A stretch of 64,000 bases of DNA, taken from the NCBI GenBank assembly GCA_964564675.1, contig CAZMBI010000007.1, forward strand, positions 1-64,000. The letters run 5' to 3'. This stretch comes from CAZMBI01 sp964564675 (GTDB taxonomy: Bacteria; Pseudomonadota; Alphaproteobacteria; Rickettsiales; UBA3002). Below the pieces are notes generated by a model. It searched no databases. It was not told the origin of the DNA and saw nothing but the letters and a program-made list of their open reading frames with translations. Both the position numbers and the translations under genes were made by a program. Positions 1 to 8,329 of the stretch are shown in pieces (position 1 is the first letter of the stretch; every line of letters begins with the position of its first letter).

Positions 1-55
1 AGAACGAAAGCTTCCCAAGCTTTAGACGTGGGTTCGATTCCCATCGCCCGCTCCA
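1..55 (+). tRNA. tRNA-Gly(CCC), 5' end outside window
   Basis: The 3' part of a glycine tRNA. The anticodon stem AAAGC/GCTTT encloses the loop TTCCCAA, giving anticodon CCC. A T-arm (GTGGG TTCGATT CCCAT) follows, then the acceptor strand CGCCCGC, discriminator T and an encoded CCA ending at 55. The acceptor and D-arm 5' halves lie before the window. The last 25 nt are repeated at 332-356, so this tRNA 3' end sits in a duplicated segment. Confidence 0.9.
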
Positions 56-240
56 CATATTGTCGATTAAATTTGTTAATCGACANNNNNNNNNNNNNNN
101 NNNNNNNNNNNNNNNNNNNNNNNNNNNNNNNNNNNNNNNNNNNNNNNNNNNNNNNNNNNNNNNNNNNNNNNNNNNNNNNNNNNNNGCCGCATGACGGGCG
201 TCTTTATGCGGAGCATAAAGTTAGTTAGCTATATAGCTGA
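31..240 (+). repeat. Direct repeat copy 1 (interrupted by the gap)
   Basis: Positions 31-85 are identical to 332-386, and 186-240 are identical to 416-470. The unit contains the last 25 nt of tRNA-Gly(CCC), an inverted repeat with arms ATTGTCGATTAA and TTAATCGACAAT (right arm cut by the gap), and a conserved tail ending in TTAGTTAGCTATATAGCTGA. Confidence 0.9.
86..185. other. Assembly gap (100 N)
   Basis: Exactly 100 undetermined bases, the usual placeholder for a gap of unknown size. The bases before the gap (to 85) match 332-386, and those after it (from 186) match 416-470. In the intact copy only 29 nt, a GC-rich hairpin, lie between these matches. The true gap may therefore be a short unread hairpin, or it may hide extra tandem repeat units. 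Confidence 0.97.
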
Positions 241-331
241 AACCGTGCAATGGCTGCCTTGGCTGGTTCATAACACGGCTGCGAACCCACGTTTTATAAG
301 ATGCGAACAATCGCTACGCGATTGCTTCGCC

Positions 332-470
332 GGTTCGATTCCCATCGCCCGCTCCACATATTGTCGATTAAATTTGTTAATCGACAATGAAGCCCGCTCG
401 CAAGAGCGGGATTCCGCCGCATGACGGGCGTCTTTATGCGGAGCATAAAGTTAGTTAGCTATATAGCTGA
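332..470 (+). repeat. Direct repeat copy 2: tRNA-Gly 3' end plus palindromic element
   Basis: This is the complete 139-nt unit. It starts with a 25-nt duplicate of the tRNA-Gly 3' end (332-356) without the tRNA body. Next come a palindrome at 359-388 and a CCCGCTC/GAGCGGG hairpin near 393-410. A conserved 3' tail follows. A tRNA 3'-end duplication is the usual scar of site-specific integration, but no integrase is visible here. Local tandem duplication of a repeat sitting beside the tRNA explains it equally well. Confidence 0.88.
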
Positions 471-490
471 TACACTTGTTAATTGGACAC

Positions 491-555
491 CCTCACCCTA
501 CCCCTCTCCCGCATGCGGGAGAGGGAAGCTGCGCTTCGCGCAGCGAAGCGCGGCA
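491..555. repeat. REP-like palindromes
   Basis: A perfect inverted repeat, CCCTCTCCCGC followed by GCGGGAGAGGG (502-525, counting the central AT), is followed by a second GC-rich palindrome (about 528-551) with arms GCTGCGC/GCGCAGC. CCCTCACCC-CCTCTCCCGC-type palindromes are widespread intergenic repeats in proteobacteria. They may act as transcript 3'-end structures for the leftward DUF192 genes. Confidence 0.75.
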
Positions 556-583
556 GTAAACGCGCAATGGCTGCCTTGGCTGA

Positions 584-1132
584 TTAATTAATCACCGTCG
601 GTTTGGGGCTGAATAGCGGATGCCTGAGGCGGTCACGGGGGCGGATATCAAGGCGCTCGGCGGCGCCGCCAGCGAGAAAAAGCCAGGCGCGCAAGGGCTC
701 GGCGACGGCGATCTGCGCCTGTAATTGCGCCAGCGTGAGATTAGGCGCGATTTGCGTGATCGTACCCTGCTTGTCGACGAATAACACGTCAACCGGCACG
801 TAAATATTCATCGGCATCAAATCCTGCTGCGCGGGCGGATCAAATAGGATCATCATCGCCTCGTTGCCGCTAAGCCCGCTCAGCGAATGCACCCATTCGA
901 GGCGCAAGGCCTGATCCGAACGCAACTGGGCGTTGATGGTAACCGCCTGCCGCGCCGCAGGCGGCGGTTGCGCTGCTTCACCCACATCTTCCGCCGCCGC
1001 CTCGTCTGCAGCCGGTGCGGCCGGCTCGATGGTGATGGTATCGCGCTGGAACACGAGCGAATTACTCGCCGCCGCCATGCAAGGCGCCGCAAGCACGGTT
1101 ATCATGAGCAGCGCCAAACCGGCCATTTTCAT
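584..1132 (-). CDS. DUF192-like exported protein (second of pair)
   Basis: 182 residues. I start at the ATG at 1132, not the earlier in-frame ATG at 1168. It overlaps the preceding gene's stop as ATGA and has an AGAAGGAAG ribosome site about 8 nt upstream. The N-terminus is a signal peptide (KMAGLALLMITVLAAPCMAAA). An Ala/Pro/Glu-rich linker follows, then a divergent DUF192-like domain (DVLFVDKQGTITQI near 110; then a region resembling the usual AG...GI..GD segment, reading AGGAAERLDIRPRDRL). The hallmark GLM-R and MWMKNT motifs of DUF192 are missing, so this looks like a degenerate paralogue of its neighbour. Probably periplasmic; the function of DUF192 is not established. Confidence 0.8.
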   Translation of the reverse strand: MKMAGLALLMITVLAAPCMAAASNSLVFQRDTITIEPAAPAADEAAAEDVGEAAQPPPAARQAVTINAQLRSDQALRLEWVHSLSGLSGNEAMMILFDPPAQQDLMPMNIYVPVDVLFVDKQGTITQIAPNLTLAQLQAQIAVAEPLRAWLFLAGGAAERLDIRPRDRLRHPLFSPKPTVIN

Positions 1133-1590
1133 GAAGTGCTTCCTTCTGATTCGCGGTGTGTGATACAAAATTGATCCCCCGGCCTGATGCCGTAGCGATC
1201 GGCATCACCGGCGGGGACTTCAAGCACATAGCGCGCCGGGACCGGCGAGCGGATCAATTCCAGCGATTCCGGCTCAGCATTGTAATGTATGTGCACCACC
1301 CGCTGGTCATTGTTGAAAAACACCATATCCAGGGGAATCAGTGTATTTTTCATCCACATGGTAATCGGTTGACTGGCCTTAAAATCAAACAGCATGCCGG
1401 CAAATGGCTCCACCGTTTGGCGATGCATCAGCCCGTACTGCCGGGCAGGGGCATACTCAGCCAGCTCTACACGCAATGCGTGCACCTGCTTTTGTGTTGT
1501 CAACTCTATGGATGCAACCGGAAAATCGCCTGCCTGGGCAAAACGTAACAATACAACAAGAATAAAAGGGAATGTCAGAAGTTTAACCAT
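1129..1590 (-). CDS. DUF192 family protein
   Basis: 153 residues with a cleavable signal peptide (KLLTFPFILVVLLRFAQAG). The classical DUF192 signatures are all present: GLMHR near 54, GMLFDF near 65, MWMKNTLIPLDMVF near 79-92, a central A-x-P-x-S, and VLEVPAGDADRYGIRPGD near the end. DUF192 proteins are small secreted or periplasmic beta-rich proteins without an agreed biochemical role. It is the first gene of a two-gene operon, its stop overlapping the start of the divergent paralogue. Confidence 0.9.
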   Translation of the reverse strand: MVKLLTFPFILVVLLRFAQAGDFPVASIELTTQKQVHALRVELAEYAPARQYGLMHRQTVEPFAGMLFDFKASQPITMWMKNTLIPLDMVFFNNDQRVVHIHYNAEPESLELIRSPVPARYVLEVPAGDADRYGIRPGDQFCITHRESEGSTS

Positions 1591-1678
1591 GAGTCAGGGC
1601 CCGGCCTTTACGTTTTGTTAATCTCAACGTGCTAATTTAAGTGAATCAAAAATATAATCATTGTTTAAGTCGGCCCCA

Positions 1679-1762
1679 GGGCGATTCATTATTCCCGCGA
1701 AGGCGGAAAACTGGTGAAGCCAGGCGCCGGCCTGGAAAGAATCCCCGCTTCTGCAGGGATGA
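1679..1762. repeat. Degenerate intergenic palindromic repeat
   Basis: In this 299-nt gene-free stretch, ATTCCCGCGAAGGCGG is followed about 50 nt later by ATCCCCGCTTCTGCAGGGAT. The two halves resemble the bacterial repeat family with ATTCCCGC...GCGGGAAT ends. A GCCAGGCGCC core (about 1719-1728) recurs near 16408, upstream of sdhC. The arms are imperfect, suggesting an old copy. Confidence 0.55.
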
Positions 1763-1832
1763 TACGCCAAAAGCCGACTGATGCAATGGTCTCAAAATGT
1801 CATAAAACTGTCATAATTGGTTGGTATATTAC

Positions 1833-1841
1833 TGGTATAAT
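1833..1841 (+). promoter_or_regulatory. Extended -10 promoter for the 1890 gene
   Basis: TG-G-TATAAT is a perfect -10 hexamer with the extended TGn element, in an AT-rich stretch 49 nt before the start codon. No good -35 is seen, as is usual for extended -10 promoters. Expected transcription start is about 1848. Confidence 0.5.
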
Positions 1842-1889
1842 CTTAATTGGAAAAGTACAAAAAACAATAGATGTTAGGGATTACAATTT

Positions 1890-2597
1890 ATGCGTTTCAT
1901 TCAGGAATTACCCAAGCAATTCAAAGACAAAAACTCCCAGAACAGCGCCAAGTCTATGTTCATGGACGCTATCAAAAAGGGCTCCAAAAAACCCCAGCAA
2001 TCGCACGATGAGCGCTATCAGAAAATTTACAAGGAAAAACTGTCCGAAGTGCGCACCAATGCGATGAAGGGAGGAAAATATACCTTCAACCTGCCCGGCA
2101 CCGATCCCAGTGAAGCGCAGCAGCTTTCCAAGGGCGCTCAGGATATTATCGCCAAAATCGCCGAGAAAAAAGCCAAGCGTGAGGAGAAAAAACTCAAACG
2201 CGCCGATGTGGTGAAGGTCCAGCCGAAATATTTTATGGGACCGCAAGGCGGCCGCATCGACAGTAAGGGCTATATTTTTGACTCCGCCGGCCAGTGGATT
2301 ATGACGGTGGATAAGAAGACCGGTAAAATCAAGAACCGCAAAAACGGCTGCACGGTCGGCAAATACAACCCGAACGACAATTTTAGCGAACACCGTCTCA
2401 CGGAGTTAATCGCACAGCACGACACCGCCAAGCAGAGCGGCTGGTATGCTGGCACACAGGGCCATGGCAGTTCGACGCCGGCCGACTCCGTCTGGGGCAA
2501 GGAAAGCGGCTCGGTTGGCACCGGCTCCATATGGGGCGGCGACAGCAGCGGCTTCTGGGGCGGCAGCAACGACAATAAAAACAGCGGCTGGTGGTAG
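1890..2597 (+). CDS. Unknown protein, Lys-rich with Trp/Gly/Ser tail
   Basis: 235 residues, no recognised family. The N-terminal half is very basic with charged helices (KEKLSEVRTNAMKGGK; AEKKAKREEKKLKR near 93-106). The middle (about 115-175) contains GPQGGRIDSKGYIFDSAGQW and DKKTGKIKNRKNG, suggesting small beta-hairpin repeats. The last 40 residues are low complexity, with WG repeats (SVWGKES, SIWGGDS, GFWGGS, SGWW). There is no signal peptide. The ribosome site is TTAGGGA. A role in binding nucleic acid or polymers is possible from composition only. Confidence 0.75.
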   Translation: MRFIQELPKQFKDKNSQNSAKSMFMDAIKKGSKKPQQSHDERYQKIYKEKLSEVRTNAMKGGKYTFNLPGTDPSEAQQLSKGAQDIIAKIAEKKAKREEKKLKRADVVKVQPKYFMGPQGGRIDSKGYIFDSAGQWIMTVDKKTGKIKNRKNGCTVGKYNPNDNFSEHRLTELIAQHDTAKQSGWYAGTQGHGSSTPADSVWGKESGSVGTGSIWGGDSSGFWGGSNDNKNSGWW

Positions 2598-2682
2598 ACC
2601 ACCCTGCCTGCTGACGCGTAAAATCGTTGATTCCTTACGGGAAACCCATTACTTTTCCACCTTCAGCACGAAAGGTGGCGAC

Positions 2683-3804
2683 ATGGCGCAGCCCAAACAT
2701 ATTCTCTTGCTTCCCGGTGACGGAATCGGCCCGGAAGTCGTCAATGAAGTCAAAAAGCTGCTCGCGTGGTTTACCAAATATACCGCTGCAGACTTCACCT
2801 ATTCCATCGAACTGATCGGCGGCGCGGCGTATGAGGATTCGGGCACGCCCCTGCCGGAGCGCACGCTCAAGGCGGCGCACATGGCGGATGCGATTTTGCT
2901 GGGCGCCGTTGGCGGTCCGCAATGGGAGGCGTTGGATTATGACGTGCGTCCGGAGCGCGGCCTGCTCGGGATTCGCAAAGCACTGTCATTATTTGCCAAT
3001 CTGCGCCCCGCCATCTGCTTCGATGCGCTGGCCGGCGCATCCAGCCTGAAGCATGCGGTAATTTCCGGACTGGATATCATGATTGTGCGCGAGCTGACCG
3101 GCGGCATCTATTTCGGTGAACCGCGCGGAATCACCACCGACGAGCAGGGCCGCCGGGTGGGAGTGAACACACAAATATATGCGGATGTTGAGATTCAGCG
3201 TATCGCCCGCGTGGCGTTCGATCTGGCACAGAAACGCCGGGGCAAGGTCTGCTCGGTCGATAAGGCCAACGTGCTGGAGTGTACCGAATTGTGGCGGCAG
3301 GAAGTGCAGGCCATTGGCGATGCCGAATTCCCGGGCGTGGAGCTGACGCATATGTATGTCGATAATGCGGCGATGCAGCTGGTGCGCAACCCCAAACAGT
3401 TTGATGTGCTGGTGACTACCAACATGTTCGGCGATATTCTCTCCGACTGCGCGGCGATGCTGACCGGATCGCTGGGCATGCTGCCCTCGGCGTCGCTGGG
3501 TGCGGAAATCGACGGCAAACGGATCGGCCTGTATGAGCCGGTACACGGGTCGGCCCCCGATATTGCCGAACACAATATCGCCAACCCGCTGGCAACTATC
3601 CTGAGTTTCGCCATGATGCTGCGCTACAGCTTTGATATGCAGGCCGAGGCCGATATGCTTGAACTGGCGGTGAATAACGTGCTGGCCCAGGGCAAGCGCA
3701 CTGCCGATATTATGGCCGACGGCTGCACGCAGCTTAGCACCTCGGAAATGGGCGATGCCGTGCTTGGTGCGTTGAAGCAGTTACAAGTGAAAAAAGCCGC
3801 CTGA
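2683..3804 (+). CDS. leuB: 3-isopropylmalate dehydrogenase
   Basis: 373 residues. Oxidatively decarboxylates 3-isopropylmalate to 2-oxoisocaproate with NAD+, a leucine-biosynthesis step in the cytosol. The frame is open much further upstream, but ATG 2683 follows an AAGGTGG ribosome site and gives the family N-terminus (LLPGDGIGPEVV). Other diagnostic segments are GAVGGPQWE, the substrate loop with ERGLLGIRK, and YEPVHGSAPDIAEHNIANP, where the NAD-binding motif follows the catalytic region. The length is normal. Genes for the other leucine steps are not adjacent. asd follows after 43 nt. Confidence 0.97.
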   Translation: MAQPKHILLLPGDGIGPEVVNEVKKLLAWFTKYTAADFTYSIELIGGAAYEDSGTPLPERTLKAAHMADAILLGAVGGPQWEALDYDVRPERGLLGIRKALSLFANLRPAICFDALAGASSLKHAVISGLDIMIVRELTGGIYFGEPRGITTDEQGRRVGVNTQIYADVEIQRIARVAFDLAQKRRGKVCSVDKANVLECTELWRQEVQAIGDAEFPGVELTHMYVDNAAMQLVRNPKQFDVLVTTNMFGDILSDCAAMLTGSLGMLPSASLGAEIDGKRIGLYEPVHGSAPDIAEHNIANPLATILSFAMMLRYSFDMQAEADMLELAVNNVLAQGKRTADIMADGCTQLSTSEMGDAVLGALKQLQVKKAA

Positions 3805-3824
3805 TGTGGCGGATGATCTTTTTT
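3797..3824 (+). terminator. Weak hairpin with T-run after leuB
   Basis: CCGCC (3797-3801) and GGCGG (3808-3812) form a 5-bp stem overlapping the leuB stop codon. A T-run at 3819-3824 follows after ATGATC. The stem is short and separated from the T-run, so partial termination or attenuation between leuB and asd is likelier than a full stop. Confidence 0.35.
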
Positions 3825-3847
3825 GAACGAGCGACAGGAACACATTC

Positions 3848-4879
3848 ATGAGCTATAAAATTGCAGTGGTTGGCGCGACGGGAAATGTCGGCCGGGAAAT
3901 TTTGGAAATTCTTGATGAGCGGCGCTTTCCGGCGCGCGAAGTGGTGGCGCTGGCCTCAGAACGCTCGGCAGGCAAGCAGATCAGTTTCGGCGACGATACC
4001 GTCCTCACCTGCAGCAGACTGGCGGATTATGATTTCCGCGGCACCGATATCGCTCTGTTTTCACCGGGTTCGGCTATTTCCGCCAAGTTTGCCCCCAAAG
4101 CCGCGGCGGCGGGGTGCATCGTGATTGATAACACCTCGCATTTCCGCATGATGGAAGATGTGCCGCTGGTGGTGCCGGAAGTCAATCCGCATGCGTTGCA
4201 AGCATACGGCAAACGCAACATCATCGCTAATCCCAATTGCTCGACGATTCAGATGGTTATCGCACTTAAGCCGCTGCATGACGCGCTGGGCATTCAGCGT
4301 GTGGTGGTGTCGACCTATCAATCCGTGTCTGGTTCCGGCAAAGATGCCATGGATGAATTGTATGACCAGACCAAGGCGCTTTATGCCAACGAGCATCAGG
4401 AGCCCTCGCAATTCACCAAACGGATTGCCTTTAACGTGATCCCACATATCGATCGTTTTATGGATGACGGGCTGACAAGGGAAGAATGGAAAATGGCCGT
4501 TGAAACCAAAAAAATCATGGAGGCAGATATTGCGGTGACCGCCACCTGTGTCCGGGTGCCGGTATTTGTCGGCCACGGGGAAGCCGTGAATATCCAGTTT
4601 GAAAAACCGTTCGAGATCGAGGATATCTATGAAATGCTGGAAGATGCGGACGGTTTGGTGGTGATGGACCCCCAGGAAGGCGGCGGCTATGTCACTCCGG
4701 CCGAATGTGTCGGCGAGGATGCCACCTTCGTCTCGCGCGTGCGCCGTGACCCGACGATCGAAAACGGTCTGAATATGTGGGTGGTGTGCGATAATGTGCG
4801 TAAAGGCGCGGCATTAAACGCCATCCAGATTGCCGAAACCCTGATTGCCGACTATCGCCTGATACCGCAGGCAGCCTGA
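3848..4879 (+). CDS. asd: Aspartate-semialdehyde dehydrogenase
   Basis: 343 residues. NADPH-dependent conversion of aspartyl-4-phosphate to aspartate 4-semialdehyde, the branch point to Lys/diaminopimelate, Met and Thr. The N-terminal Rossmann motif is AVVGATGNVGREIL. Catalytic Cys131 lies in NPNCSTIQM. SVSGSGKDAMDEL and the late substrate-binding segment PVFVGHGEAVNIQFE are also typical. Length and order match the bacterial enzyme. A ribosome site (GCGACAGGAACA) precedes the ATG. Confidence 0.97.
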   Translation: MSYKIAVVGATGNVGREILEILDERRFPAREVVALASERSAGKQISFGDDTVLTCSRLADYDFRGTDIALFSPGSAISAKFAPKAAAAGCIVIDNTSHFRMMEDVPLVVPEVNPHALQAYGKRNIIANPNCSTIQMVIALKPLHDALGIQRVVVSTYQSVSGSGKDAMDELYDQTKALYANEHQEPSQFTKRIAFNVIPHIDRFMDDGLTREEWKMAVETKKIMEADIAVTATCVRVPVFVGHGEAVNIQFEKPFEIEDIYEMLEDADGLVVMDPQEGGGYVTPAECVGEDATFVSRVRRDPTIENGLNMWVVCDNVRKGAALNAIQIAETLIADYRLIPQAA

Positions 4880-4997
4880 AGCGCTTCCCTTCATTCGGAA
4901 CCGTGATTTAGTGGCCGGATGGATACAGATTACCACTTCCATCCATGCACTAAGTGGCATACATTAGCGGTAATGCAATAACGGGTGGCTACACGGA

Positions 4998-7900
4998 ATG
5001 GTGTTAACCTTGCGGTTTTTGAGCGTACTGTGTGTGCTGGTGCTGGCGCTGGGCCTGTATCAGGTGGCCCATGCCGCGCTCAGCCCGACCGTAAGCGCCA
5101 TGGAGGTGCGGGACTTTACGCGCATTACCTTCAACTGGCCGCAGAAAGTCCGCTTCAAGGTGAAAGAAAATGACGCGGGGGTTACCCTCACCTTCAGTGA
5201 ACCCGCCGACATTAACCTGCAGGCCATCAAGCAGAGGCTGGGGCCGCGGTTGCAGGGCTCCAGCGTATCCGGCGACAGCCGCAGTATTACTCTGAACTTC
5301 GATAAACCGTATCGCATCCGTCATTTTATCAGCGGCAACGCCAACGGTATCGATATTATCGGGGTGAAACCGCAAGCGGAGCCGCAAGCGGAGCCGCAAC
5401 CGGAGCCGCAAACGCCATCACCACCCGAACCACAGGGCAACACACAAGAAGCGCAGGGCGAAGCACAACAAACCCGAGTCAGCGCCTATACCCCACCAGC
5501 CTCCCCGCCTGCCCCGGCGGCTCCTGAAGCGGAGCCCGCACCGATTCCGGTTATGGCACCCACGCCCAAACCGACGCCGCCGCGGCAAGCGGCCGTTGAG
5601 GCGCCGACACCCCGGCAAATCGCGCAGGCGGATACGTCAGGTGAGACCGATTCGCCGACTTACAGCACGAAAGAGACCAACCGGCCCGTCGACGAGGCGG
5701 CGCAACCGGTGCCGGATGTGGCGAATGCGCCGCCACAGCCGATCACCACGCAGGCGACAGATGCCGAAGAGCCCGCGCCGGCGGACGCCGCGCAGGAGGC
5801 GCCGGCGGATGATCCTTTTGCCGAGTTTGTGGGCTCGACGGAGCCGGCGGTCGACACGCAAACGACACGAACCGGCGCCCCCGTGCCGGAAGTGGGGGTG
5901 GAAGAAACGGAAGCCTCCGGCTCTGATCGACCGTTTGTGATTACCACTAAAACCACCTCCACCGGTATCGAAATCCGCTTCCCCTGGACCAAGCGCACGG
6001 CGGCGGCGGTGTTTTTCCGTGATCATTATTTGTGGATCGTGTTTGACGCCAAGCAGAATATGAACCTGACGCTGCTGGAGAGCATTTTACCCGCGTCCGT
6101 GACATCCATTGAAGAAATCCCACACGCCACCCATACGATTTTACGCATGCAAACCGACGGCAGTCTCTATGCCCAGGTCGGACGACCGCGCGGTTCAGTT
6201 GAATGGTGGGTCACGCTGTCGCCCTATCAGCAGGTGCCAACCCAGCTGGTTAGTGTGGAGCTTCGGCCCGGGGCGCGGACTCCCAATATTTTCCTGCCGG
6301 TCCTGCAATATGCCCCGCCGATTACCGTACGCGACCCCAGCGCGGGCGATCGCATCGTGGTGACGCCGTTTTTCAAACCCGGCGAAGGCCTGTATCCCGG
6401 GCGGGAATTCGTTGAGTTGGAAATTCTACCCTCGCCGCAGGGGCTGGCGGTGGTGAAACGCTCGAATCAGGCGCGGGTGGTGCCGCTGCGAAACGGCATC
6501 CGGCTGACGGCGCAGCAGACCGGACTCAGCCTCTCGGCCGATCTGCCCAAACTGGCACTGGAAGAGCTGCAGGTCTTGAGTTCGCTGACCTGGTTTCCGT
6601 ATCAACAGTTTAAAACGCCGGATAATGACATCATCGCGCTGCGCCGCGACATCGAACAAAAACTGATCGATGCCCAGCCCCTGCGCGCTAACAGCTTGCG
6701 GCTGCGGCTGGCGCAGGCCCATTTTGCCGAAGGCCATGCCCATGAAACGCTGGGGCTGCTGGAGCTGATCCGCGCCAGTGACCCGAATTTTTACGATGCT
6801 CGCCGGCTGGCGGCGTTGGAAGGAGCGGCGAATTTCCTCATCAACCGCCACCCGGAAGCCATAGAGGCTTTTGCCAGCCCGGCCTTACGGGATTCGCAGG
6901 AAAGCAAATTATGGGAACAGGTGCTGAATGTGCTGCAAGAGGAGCGGCCGCGCTTTGATTATCTCGAGCAGTATGATGCGTTTATAAGCAAATACCCGCC
7001 GCGCCTGCGCGAAAAGCTGGCGATTCTGGCGGCCGATAATTACATTAATCGCAAAAGCTATAACCGCGCGCTCAAAACATTCGATACGCTGAGTGTCACC
7101 GGTGTGGATGAACGGGTGATGCCCTATGTTGACTTCCTGCTGGGCAAGATTTCCGCCGAGAATGAACAATATGAGTCTGCGCAAAATATCTGGAAGCCGT
7201 TAACCGAACAGGCGGATAATCGCTTTATCCGCGCCCGCGCCGAATTCGCACTGACCACGCTGCAATATAATCTGGACGAAATCAGCGCGCAGGAGGCGAT
7301 CGACCGGCTTGACCGCCTGCGGATCGTGTGGCGCGGGGATTCGTTTGAATTAAGCCTGCTGCAATATCTCGGCGAGTTATATGTTGATAACGGGGATTAT
7401 CTGGCGGGGCTGCGCGCTTGGCGCGAAGTGGTCAATCATTTCCCCGACTCGGCTATTGCCAGTTCGGTGGCGCGCGATATGGCCGAGGCCTTCAATTATC
7501 TGTTCGCCGAAGGCGGGGCCGATCAGCTTGAACCCCTGCAAGCGCTGGCGACGTTTTATGAGTTTCGCGAATTAACCCCGGTGGGGCGCGCGGGCGACAA
7601 GATGATACAGGGACTAGCAGACCGGCTGGCCAGTGTGGACCTGCTGGGCCGGGCGGCGGCATTACTGGAGCATCAGATCAAATTCCGCCAGGAAGGCGAA
7701 GCCAGAAGCGCCATGGGCGCGCAGCTGGCATTGATTTATATCCTCAACGAGCAACCCGCCCGCGCGCTGGATGTGCTTGAGCTGACCGGCTACGGCGAAA
7801 ACCCGGCCGAGCTGGACCGCAAGCGTACCCTGCTGGGGGCCATGGCGCTGTCGGAGACTGGCCGGACGCAGCAGGCGCTGGATATGCTGGCCAGCGATGT

Positions 7901-8291
7901 CAGCCGGGAGGCGGATGCCCTGCGGCTGAATATTTACTGGAAGGAGCGTGACTGGGATCAGGTGATTAATATCGCGGAAGGCCTGCTGGCCGATCGCGAT
8001 AATGCGCTCGCCCCGCTTGATGAGGAGGAAACCGAACAATTGCTGCAACTGGCGATCGCTTACATGTTTGAACGCGATACGATCCAGCTGCAATATCTGC
8101 GCAATTATTTCGGCCCTCTGGTCTCCGAGGGCCCCAATCGTGATATTTTCATGTACGTCACCGATGCCAGCGGGCCGATCGATCCGTACCGGTTTGATCA
8201 GGTCAATCAGCAGATCAGCCGCATTGAAAGCTTTATGCAAACCTATCGTGACCGTGTGGCCAGGGGTGGACTTAGCGCCGTCGTGAACTAA
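4998..8291 (+). CDS. Large exported protein: AMIN-like domain, Pro/Glu-rich linker, TPR repeats
   Basis: 1,097 residues. A signal peptide ends near AHA/A (about residue 26). Residues about 30-123 form a beta-rich AMIN-like domain (RITFNWPQKVRFKVKE... FDKPYRIRHFISG). Residues about 124-305 are a Pro/Ala/Glu-rich linker with QAEP repeats. A second beta-rich segment follows (about 312-415, TGIEIRFPWTKRTAAAVFFRDHYLWIVFD). From about 550 to the end there are helical TPR-like repeats (NSLRLRLAQAHFAEGHAHETLGLLEL and similar). AMIN domains generally bind peptidoglycan, so a periplasmic scaffold anchored to the wall is a reasonable inference. The precise function is unknown. Confidence 0.85.
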   Translation: MVLTLRFLSVLCVLVLALGLYQVAHAALSPTVSAMEVRDFTRITFNWPQKVRFKVKENDAGVTLTFSEPADINLQAIKQRLGPRLQGSSVSGDSRSITLNFDKPYRIRHFISGNANGIDIIGVKPQAEPQAEPQPEPQTPSPPEPQGNTQEAQGEAQQTRVSAYTPPASPPAPAAPEAEPAPIPVMAPTPKPTPPRQAAVEAPTPRQIAQADTSGETDSPTYSTKETNRPVDEAAQPVPDVANAPPQPITTQATDAEEPAPADAAQEAPADDPFAEFVGSTEPAVDTQTTRTGAPVPEVGVEETEASGSDRPFVITTKTTSTGIEIRFPWTKRTAAAVFFRDHYLWIVFDAKQNMNLTLLESILPASVTSIEEIPHATHTILRMQTDGSLYAQVGRPRGSVEWWVTLSPYQQVPTQLVSVELRPGARTPNIFLPVLQYAPPITVRDPSAGDRIVVTPFFKPGEGLYPGREFVELEILPSPQGLAVVKRSNQARVVPLRNGIRLTAQQTGLSLSADLPKLALEELQVLSSLTWFPYQQFKTPDNDIIALRRDIEQKLIDAQPLRANSLRLRLAQAHFAEGHAHETLGLLELIRASDPNFYDARRLAALEGAANFLINRHPEAIEAFASPALRDSQESKLWEQVLNVLQEERPRFDYLEQYDAFISKYPPRLREKLAILAADNYINRKSYNRALKTFDTLSVTGVDERVMPYVDFLLGKISAENEQYESAQNIWKPLTEQADNRFIRARAEFALTTLQYNLDEISAQEAIDRLDRLRIVWRGDSFELSLLQYLGELYVDNGDYLAGLRAWREVVNHFPDSAIASSVARDMAEAFNYLFAEGGADQLEPLQALATFYEFRELTPVGRAGDKMIQGLADRLASVDLLGRAAALLEHQIKFRQEGEARSAMGAQLALIYILNEQPARALDVLELTGYGENPAELDRKRTLLGAMALSETGRTQQALDMLASDVSREADALRLNIYWKERDWDQVINIAEGLLADRDNALAPLDEEETEQLLQLAIAYMFERDTIQLQYLRNYFGPLVSEGPNRDIFMYVTDASGPIDPYRFDQVNQQISRIESFMQTYRDRVARGGLSAVVN
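5371..5406 (+). repeat. 12-nt tandem repeat in coding sequence
   Basis: Three units of CGCAA(G/C)CGGAGC at 5371-5382, 5383-5394 and 5395-5406 encode the QAEP-QAEP-QPEP linker of the large TPR protein. The first two are identical and the third differs at one base. In-frame expansion or contraction would only change linker length. Confidence 0.85.
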
Positions 8292-8329
8292 ATAGAATTA
8301 GTATAATTTTATATCACCGGTAACCACTT

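Larger units (their letters stand above)
247..582 (+). repeat. Short 19-nt direct repeats flanking copy 2
   Basis: The 19-mer GCAATGGCTGCCTTGGCTG occurs at 247-265 and again at 564-582, just beyond the stop codon of the DUF192 gene that reads toward it. The two copies bracket the second large repeat and the REP-like palindromes, so the whole 250-580 stretch appears to have been built by repeat duplications. Confidence 0.75.

Noticed and set aside
31..470. Integrated prophage or ICE at tRNA-Gly
   Set aside because: Only the duplicated tRNA tail is present; no integrase, phage or transfer genes between the copies or nearby.
2446..2682. N-terminal extension of LeuB from the open frame at 2446
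   Set aside because: Overlaps the 1890-2597 gene in another frame, is low complexity, and the family N-terminus with a ribosome site begins at 2683.
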